Below, one piece after another: positions 1 to 3,884 of a stretch of 5,976 nt of DNA; the stretch's first letter is position 1; every line of letters begins with the position of its first letter. The notes under the pieces are model-generated. The model was not told the DNA's origin and searched no databases. It saw only the letters and a program-made list of their open reading frames with translations. Source of the DNA: Pseudomonadota bacterium (GTDB lineage: Bacteria > Pseudomonadota > Gammaproteobacteria > Steroidobacterales > Steroidobacteraceae). A program made the position numbers and the translations under genes. Location of the stretch: contig JAKAFQ010000280.1 of the NCBI GenBank assembly GCA_021817875.1, forward strand, positions 1 through 5,976, in the 5' to 3' direction.

Positions 1-68
1 TCCGAGTGCAGATTTATCCGCCCCCTCCTCGCTAAAGACAGGCAGGTCACTAACAGAGGAAAGCCATC

Positions 69-482
69 ATGGCTGCCATTACGATCACCGGCCCCCAGTT
101 CGGGGGCAAAACCATCCGCACGCATGTCGATCTGCCGAAGCGCCCAAAGCTCAGCATCCGCCGGATGACAACCTCCGATCTGAAGGTGCTTCAGGCGATC
201 CTCAGCGCGGAGCTGCGGATCGTTCGAGTCAAGGTCGAGGACTGGATTGCGAGCGGCTCAAGCCTCGGGGGCATCCTTCGCTCCATTCGCCGCAACACGT
301 CCGGCTGGGATGCAACTGATCGGCAAATCCACGCCATGGAGGCGCGGCTCGCCGAGATCGACGAAGAGATCACCAAGCGCAACCTGCGCGATCTCAAGAG
401 CGGCAGGACCAACTGGACCCGCCCGCGGCGCTCGCGCGGCGTCTTCGCGGTCTCCCTGGCGGAGGCGGCGAAGGTTCACTGA
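69..482 (+). CDS. Hypothetical small basic helical protein (137 aa)
   Basis: I do not recognise a family. The start is well supported: an AGAGGA Shine-Dalgarno at 55-60 lies 8 bases before the ATG. The N-terminus (residues 1-30) is short and strand-like. Two predicted helices follow, about residues 36-61 (includes KVLQAILSAELRIVRVKVEDW) without an obvious membrane segment, and about 81-110, a charged amphipathic stretch rich in E, R and K. The C-terminal part (105-125) is strongly basic (KSGRTNWTRPRRSR), which could suit nucleic-acid contact; that is inference only. No signal peptide, cysteine or catalytic motif is visible. A strong intrinsic terminator begins 25 bases after the stop, so the gene ends its own transcript. 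Its promoter must lie in the first 50 bases or beyond the left edge. The clean start signal, ending and terminator make it a real gene; the function is unknown. Confidence 0.75.
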   Translation: MAAITITGPQFGGKTIRTHVDLPKRPKLSIRRMTTSDLKVLQAILSAELRIVRVKVEDWIASGSSLGGILRSIRRNTSGWDATDRQIHAMEARLAEIDEEITKRNLRDLKSGRTNWTRPRRSRGVFAVSLAEAAKVH

Positions 483-506
483 TCCTCTTCGGGAATCACA
501 GTACTG

Positions 507-540
507 AAACCGGGGCGCTTTGGCGTCCCGGCTTTCTTTT
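507..540 (+). terminator. Intrinsic terminator after the 69-482 gene
   Basis: Arms CCGGGGCGC (510-518) and GCGTCCCGG (523-531) pair over 9 bp with one G-U pair and a TTTG loop. They are followed by c then TTTCTTTT (533-540). The preceding GAAA (506-509) can extend the stem against TTTC. This is a textbook rho-independent terminator on the plus strand. It also shows that the 520-654 extension of the next reading frame is not its true 5' end. Confidence 0.88.
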
Positions 541-588
541 GTATCGCGGGCAGGTCTGCCTTTCCGAAGGGGATTCGAATTTTATTGC

Positions 589-617
589 TTTACACCCCAG
601 GCATTGTTTTCTAGCCT
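589..617 (+). promoter_or_regulatory. Candidate sigma-70 promoter for the DUF2726 gene
   Basis: TTTACA (589-594, five of six matches to the -35 consensus) is separated by 17 bases from TAGCCT (612-617, a weak -10 with three of six). It lies between the terminator at 507-540 and the ATG at 655, where a separate promoter is expected. The -10 is poor, so this is only a candidate. Confidence 0.35.
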
Positions 618-654
618 GCAGGCCCAGGTTGGTAACAGAGATCGAAGAGCGGAC

Positions 655-1143
655 ATGCTCAACCTGGTGCTCATAGTGGTGGTGATCGCCGCAGCCCTGG
701 CGCTGCTGGCCGCTCTGCGCCTGCGCGCCACCGGCATCGGGTACCGCCGCGGCGCCTTCCGTAGCCGCCCGCTGATGACCGACAACGAACTCGAGTTCTT
801 TGCTCGACTCGAGGCGGCGCTGCCGGACTTCAAGGTTTTCAGCCAGGTCGCGATGTCCGGCGTGCTCGACGTGACGCTCCCGCCGAACCATCCCGCATAC
901 TGGCGGGCCCGATCCGCGTTCGACCGCAAGCGGATCGACTATGTCGTCTGCACTCGCAGCGGCAAGCGCCTGATCGCAGTGGTCGAGCTCGACGATCGCT
1001 CCCACGACTCGAAGCACCGGCAGGACGCCGAACGGGACGCGATGCTTGCCGGCGCGGGGATCCGCACGGTGCGATTCCCTTCGTACCCGCGCCCCGGCCC
1101 AAAAGAGATCCGGGCCGCTGTGCTTGGGCGGCGCGCAGCCTGA
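655..1143 (+). CDS. Membrane-anchored DUF2726 protein, nuclease-like fold (162 aa)
   Basis: The reading frame is open from 520, but 520-654 overlaps a terminator and codes for a low-quality peptide. The ATG at 655 is preceded by a GAAGAG purine stretch and begins with a clean membrane anchor (residues 3-21, LNLVLIVVVIAAALALLAAL), then R/K residues that should stay cytoplasmic. Residues about 39-145 match the DUF2726 pattern: a start P-L-M-T-x-x-E-x-x-F, a strand ending in R-I-D95-Y, then E111-L-D113-D-x-S-H117, D124, R127-D128, L131, G135 and R140-F141. This layout is shared with Vsr/DUF559-type members of the PD-(D/E)xK nuclease superfamily, so D95, E111 and D113 could be metal ligands. No biochemical role is established for DUF2726 that I know of; nuclease activity is inference. 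It is convergent with the small membrane operon and shares the hairpin at 1166-1190. Confidence 0.82.
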   Translation: MLNLVLIVVVIAAALALLAALRLRATGIGYRRGAFRSRPLMTDNELEFFARLEAALPDFKVFSQVAMSGVLDVTLPPNHPAYWRARSAFDRKRIDYVVCTRSGKRLIAVVELDDRSHDSKHRQDAERDAMLAGAGIRTVRFPSYPRPGPKEIRAAVLGRRAA

Positions 1144-1159
1144 ACGGCACTGCAGCGGG

Positions 1160-1190
1160 AATAAAGACGGCCACCGGAATGGTGGCCGTC
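1160..1190 (-). terminator. Intrinsic terminator of the small membrane operon
   Basis: GACGGCCACC (1166-1175) and GGTGGCCGTC (1181-1190) form a perfect 10-bp stem with a 5-base loop. Read on the minus strand, the stem is followed by TTTATT (1165-1160), and it starts 4 bases after the stop of the 36-aa gene. The plus side has no T-run directly after the stem, so it is mainly a minus-strand terminator. It may also slow plus-strand transcripts leaving the DUF2726 gene. Confidence 0.82.
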
Positions 1191-1194
1191 GAGG

Positions 1195-1305
1195 TCATGA
1201 CGTTTTATCGCGGAATATGATCGCCGCCCCGGTGATAAGTGTCACGATGGACACGTACACCAACGTTGCGAGGATCATCCAAGCCTGCGGAGTCATGGCG
1301 GTCAT
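1195..1305 (-). CDS. Small single-pass membrane protein (36 aa)
   Basis: This short gene is read on the minus strand from ATG at 1305 to TGA at 1195. The protein begins MTAMTPQAW and ends IIFRDKTS. One hydrophobic segment covers about residues 9-31 (WMILATLVYVSIVTLITGAAII), followed by a charged tail (FRDKTS), which predicts a single-pass inner-membrane protein. The start is decided by a strong AGGGGAG Shine-Dalgarno (1313-1319) 7 bases upstream. That site lies inside the last codons of the 66-aa gene, whose stop TAG (1307-1309) is only one base from this ATG, so translation is very likely coupled. A terminator follows at once. Size and topology resemble small phage-type or conjugative-element membrane proteins, but no family is recognised. 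Holin-like, toxin-like or regulatory roles are all possible; none is shown. Confidence 0.68.
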   Translation of the reverse strand: MTAMTPQAWMILATLVYVSIVTLITGAAIIFRDKTS

Positions 1306-1306
1306 G

Positions 1307-1507
1307 CTACTGCTCCCCTGTCAGGGAGTCGAGCACAGCTGCCAGGACTTGCGTGATCGCCCACGCAAGACCGCCGAGGCAAACTCCCATCACACTGTGA
1401 TGCAAGTGGATACCCAGAGCGGACAATGCTGAAGCTGCGACCCAAGAGGCCTTTCGCAATTCCCGAGATAACTTCGTCATGGCCTTCTTGGAGAGCTTCT
1501 TCATCAT
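1307..1507 (-). CDS. Small basic membrane protein (66 aa)
   Basis: First gene of a two-gene leftward micro-operon. A strong AGGAGG Shine-Dalgarno (1513-1518) is followed by two adjacent ATGs at 1507 and 1504. Spacing is 5 and 8 bases, so the second Met may be the true start. Residues 3-19 are strongly basic and amphipathic (KKLSKKAMTKLSRELRK). A moderately hydrophobic stretch follows (21-33, SWVAASALSALGI), then H34-L-H-H37, then a clear membrane helix (38-59, SVMGVCLGGLAWAITQVLAAVL) and a short polar end (DSLTGEQ). There may be one membrane helix or a helical hairpin. The positive N-terminus should stay in the cytoplasm. No family is recognised. The pattern (small, basic, membrane, paired with a still smaller membrane protein) recalls holin-like or membrane-active pairs, but that is only analogy. 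Confidence 0.72.
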   Translation of the reverse strand: MMKKLSKKAMTKLSRELRKASWVAASALSALGIHLHHSVMGVCLGGLAWAITQVLAAVLDSLTGEQ

Positions 1508-1512
1508 CGCTC

Positions 1513-1534
1513 CCTCCTTTCGTAGTGTCCTACG
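1513..1534 (-). promoter_or_regulatory. RBS of the 66-aa gene with adjacent hairpin
   Basis: The minus strand carries AGGAGG (1518-1513), an ideal Shine-Dalgarno. Two bases upstream lies a 5-bp stem CGTAG/CTACG (1534-1530 and 1525-1521) with a 4-base loop. The hairpin does not cover the Shine-Dalgarno but sits beside it, so it could affect ribosome access or mRNA stability. The ribosome site is certain in form; any regulatory role of the hairpin is inference. Confidence 0.55.
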
Positions 1535-1601
1535 CCCTCATGTAGCGAACGCCGCCAATGAATCCTCGATTTCCGACACACTTTCGGATTTATTCAGGGT
1601 C

Positions 1602-1630
1602 TCGACTCGCTATAGAGGATAAAATATAAA
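1602..1630 (+). promoter_or_regulatory. Candidate promoter of the lipoprotein gene
   Basis: TCGACT (1602-1607, four of six to -35) and TATAAA (1625-1630, five of six to -10) are 17 bases apart, inside an AT-rich island (1610-1632) that stands out in GC-rich surroundings. Transcription would start near 1637, leaving a 5' leader of about 45 bases before the ATG at 1681 and making the GTG at 1633 unusable as a start. A 5-bp dyad, TCCGA/TCGGA (1572-1576 and 1584-1588), lies just upstream and could be an operator. The same island probably also serves the divergent minus-strand operon, but I could not identify a convincing minus-strand promoter. Confidence 0.45.
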
Positions 1631-1680
1631 TTGTGGGGGCAACCCCGGACACGGTCAGGCTCAGGGCTCACGGAGTACAC

Positions 1681-3501
1681 ATGGCAAGTCAACGGCTGAT
1701 GAACAGGTCTCTCATTCACGCGCTCCTCGCTGTCGCGCTGAGCGCGGTGCTCGCCGGCTGCGGAGGCGGAGGCAGTGGCACCACGGCACCGGGCAATGGA
1801 TCCGGCGCTTCAGGTTCCGGTTCGAGCGGCAGCACAAGTACCTCGGGGATCGCATGGACCGGCAACAAGGGACAGGTGATGTCCAACGGCCAGAGTGAAT
1901 ACCAGCTCGCAATCGACGTCTCTGGGCTGAACACGGGCCAGTCTTTCGTGATCGACGTGAACGCATCGGGCGGGGAGACCATCACGCTCACCGGAACGGT
2001 GACGGCGGATGGCACCTACCAGGTGCCGGGCGTGTTCTACGTCGACACCACGGGGGGCACGTCACAGGTCGCCGTCAATGTCGCAATGCCGGTCACGACT
2101 CAACCGGCCGACGGGACCAAGTGCCAGGTAATTGCACAGCTGAACGGCAACTACCTTGCCGAGGACCCGACCTCTGGCGGAACCCTCACCCTCCCGGTGG
2201 TCTGCGGCAATTACCCGGCATCGACCCCAGTGGCCGATGAGCAGCTCACCCCGTTCCCCGGAGCCAGCGCCCAGGTCATCGCCGCCCCGCAAGTGGCGCC
2301 GATCTTCTTCAGCGGCTCGACCAACTCGAACGACTACGAGACCTTCCTGCAACAGGTGGTGACCTCGCAGTATTGGAGTGCGCTACAGGAATACGGCGTC
2401 GGCAACGGCACGACGGACACCGCCATCACGGCTGCGACGACGTGGCCTTCGGCAGTCACCGAGAGCGATATCGAGCAGGCGATCGTCAGCAACAATGCGT
2501 GGGGCGCTCCGATCACGAACAGCACCGTGCTCGTGCTGTTCCTGCCCCAAGGTACCGTATACGAGACCTCGAGCGCCGATCAGACCGAGGACTGCCTGCT
2601 CCCGAGCACGGATAACTGCTCGGTCCGTGGCCAAGTGACGATCGGAAGCACCCCGGTGCAGTTCATCGCCATGCAGGCCGACACGCAGAACAACGGCAAC
2701 CTGCAGTATCCGGCGCTCTTGCAGCACTTGGTCAACGCGGCGACGAACCCTGGTGGTGGCGCCGGCGACGTCGCCGGTGATGAGGGCTACGTTGAGGCGG
2801 TCAAGAACCCGGATTGGTACGTCGGGATCAACACTTACTTTCCTGAGAACCAGCTCGAAGTGGGCAATGCCTGCCTGATGAATGCCCCGGTGGAAAGCGA
2901 CCTGACCCTCACGGGCGATCCGAGCACCGGCAATCTCACGAATCTGTACCTGCCGTACTCGAACAAGGCAGCTGCTGCGGACACCGCGTACCAGTACTGC
3001 GGGCGCACCCCCTACGGGGCGCTTGCGGATTGGAGCACGACCACCGCGGCGCAAAGTGTCACGGCGACCCGATTCGGTCATCCGGTGACTGACGAAGCGC
3101 TGGTACTCGCTCCCGGCCAGAGCACGACGTTGAAGATGACCGCGTGGCAGGCGAGCACGCTCACCGCCGGACAGCCGTACTTCACGTTGCTGACGAACTA
3201 CAATCAGGACTGGTACTACATCACCGGGACGAACGCGCCGGTGCACTGCGAGCAGGGCGGGCCGGAATCGATCTGCGCGAACGCGCCGAGCTTCAGCCTG
3301 AAAGCAGTCTCGACGGTGACCCCGGTGTTCCAGGGCACGGACCCGAACGGCTCGAACCCGGCCAGCGCTCAGATCACCTCAGTCAATGGCGACACCTACG
3401 ATCTGACCGTGACGGCATCCGCCACGGCTGAGCCGGGCATGTGGGTGATGTACATCGGCGGGCAGCCCATCGCCGTAACGAACACAAATACCTGGCAGTA
3501 A
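1681..3501 (+). CDS. Secreted lipoprotein with EXORDIUM/YGVG-like region (606 aa)
   Basis: ATG at 1681 is chosen because GGAG lies 5 bases upstream and the likely promoter excludes the in-frame GTG at 1633; ATG at 1699 is a weaker alternative. Residues 1-27 are a lipoprotein signal peptide (R9, hydrophobic core, lipobox L-A-G-C27). It lacks Asp at +2 (Gly instead), so sorting to the outer membrane is likely. A Gly/Ser/Thr linker (28-56) is followed by a beta-rich domain (57-180). Residues about 205-420 carry YWSALQEYGVG (231-241), then a strand TVLVLFLPQGTV, QHLVNAATNP (348-357) and EVGNAC (393-398). These are features I associate with EXORDIUM/phosphate-induced-protein-1-like secreted proteins, whose bacterial members often read HELAEAxTDP and E-I-G-D-x-C. 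Here the His/Glu positions are replaced. A C-terminal beta-sandwich-like part (470-606) follows. There are eight cysteines after C27, suiting disulfides outside the cytoplasm. The gene is monocistronic, ends at a strong terminator and is convergent with pilV. The lipoprotein call is firm; the family call is tentative. Confidence 0.8.
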   Translation: MASQRLMNRSLIHALLAVALSAVLAGCGGGGSGTTAPGNGSGASGSGSSGSTSTSGIAWTGNKGQVMSNGQSEYQLAIDVSGLNTGQSFVIDVNASGGETITLTGTVTADGTYQVPGVFYVDTTGGTSQVAVNVAMPVTTQPADGTKCQVIAQLNGNYLAEDPTSGGTLTLPVVCGNYPASTPVADEQLTPFPGASAQVIAAPQVAPIFFSGSTNSNDYETFLQQVVTSQYWSALQEYGVGNGTTDTAITAATTWPSAVTESDIEQAIVSNNAWGAPITNSTVLVLFLPQGTVYETSSADQTEDCLLPSTDNCSVRGQVTIGSTPVQFIAMQADTQNNGNLQYPALLQHLVNAATNPGGGAGDVAGDEGYVEAVKNPDWYVGINTYFPENQLEVGNACLMNAPVESDLTLTGDPSTGNLTNLYLPYSNKAAAADTAYQYCGRTPYGALADWSTTTAAQSVTATRFGHPVTDEALVLAPGQSTTLKMTAWQASTLTAGQPYFTLLTNYNQDWYYITGTNAPVHCEQGGPESICANAPSFSLKAVSTVTPVFQGTDPNGSNPASAQITSVNGDTYDLTVTASATAEPGMWVMYIGGQPIAVTNTNTWQ

Positions 3502-3516
3502 GCTGCCGAACCCCTC

Positions 3517-3553
3517 GGGCGGCCGCCTCCTCGATCGGGCGGCCGCCCTTTTT
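3517..3553 (+). terminator. Strong intrinsic terminator of the lipoprotein gene
   Basis: GGGCGGCCGCC (3517-3527) pairs perfectly with GGCGGCCGCCC (3538-3548) across a 10-base loop and is followed by TTTTT (3549-3553), 15 bases after the stop codon. Each arm contains the self-complementary GGCGGCCGCC, so the arms are direct and inverted repeats at once. Confidence 0.93.
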
Positions 3554-3884
3554 CATGCCCGCTCACCCCAGCACATCTCTCCGTACACGGCTTCGCACAA
3601 GCTCAGTCGCGTTACCTGGAGTGGGGCCCTATGTTCCTGCTCGCACTGGCGGGCGGCCGAGTGTCTCAAGCATCCACAGTCCTCGTCTTCGGGGGATCGG
3701 TACGGCTTCCTCGGAGGGGGCGGACGGTCGCCTGATCAGAACCCCCGGCCTGCGCTACGCGGCGCCCTCCCAGGCTGGAAGGGCACAGCGATCGGTGTGA
3801 CGTCGAGCAGGACGCGAGTGACCCGCGCGCCCGAGAGCCCGGCCGGGCGAGGTCGACGGGACCGGGCGAGCCGGGGTCACCCGG
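3554..3884. other. Gene-free stretch between two convergent genes
   Basis: About 330 bases between the lipoprotein terminator and the pilV stop hold no gene I can support. The plus-strand frame open to 3800 continues from inside the lipoprotein gene, has no start signal, and its composition (R, S, P, G) is typical of a GC-rich shadow. The part next to pilV is very GC-rich and self-complementary: a perfect 12-bp palindrome GCCCGGCCGGGC (3837-3848), CCGGGCGAG repeated directly at 3843-3851 and 3862-3870, and a CCGGG/CCCGG hairpin (3871-3875/3880-3884) directly after the pilV stop. None is followed by a T-run on the minus strand, so no intrinsic pilV terminator is seen. A short minus-strand patch near 3578-3600 faintly resembles group II intron 3' sequence; see the findings. 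Confidence 0.6.
3871..3884 (-). repeat. Small GC hairpin directly after the pilV stop
   Basis: CCGGG (3871-3875) and CCCGG (3880-3884) form a 5-bp stem with a 4-base loop, touching the TGA of pilV (3885-3887). No U-tract follows on the minus strand, so it is not a classic terminator. It could protect the 3' end of the message or be chance in GC-rich DNA. Confidence 0.35.

Noticed and set aside
520..654. N-terminal extension of the DUF2726 reading frame
   Set aside because: It begins inside the terminator hairpin of the previous gene, lacks a ribosome-binding site and encodes an unlikely peptide; the ATG at 655 opens with a clean membrane anchor.
1633..1680. GTG start giving a 622-aa lipoprotein
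   Set aside because: No Shine-Dalgarno is present, it falls at the likely transcription start, and it would put 16 extra residues before the signal peptide; ATG 1681 has GGAG 5 bases upstream.
2383..3246. Long minus-strand open frame (287 aa) inside the lipoprotein gene
   Set aside because: It is fully covered by the well-supported lipoprotein gene; its Arg/Val/Gly-rich composition is typical of an antisense shadow in GC-rich DNA.
3517..3548. GGCGGCCGCC repeats as a recombination or attachment site
   Set aside because: The two copies are simply the arms of the lipoprotein terminator, with TTTTT directly after them.
3441..3800. Plus-strand open frame (119 aa) across the lipoprotein terminator
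   Set aside because: It starts inside the lipoprotein gene, runs through a strong terminator stem and has no ribosome-binding site or domain.
3837..3884. GC-rich palindromes downstream of pilV as an intrinsic terminator
   Set aside because: Several short stems exist (GCCCGGCCGGGC, CCGGG/CCCGG), but none is followed by a T-run on the minus strand.
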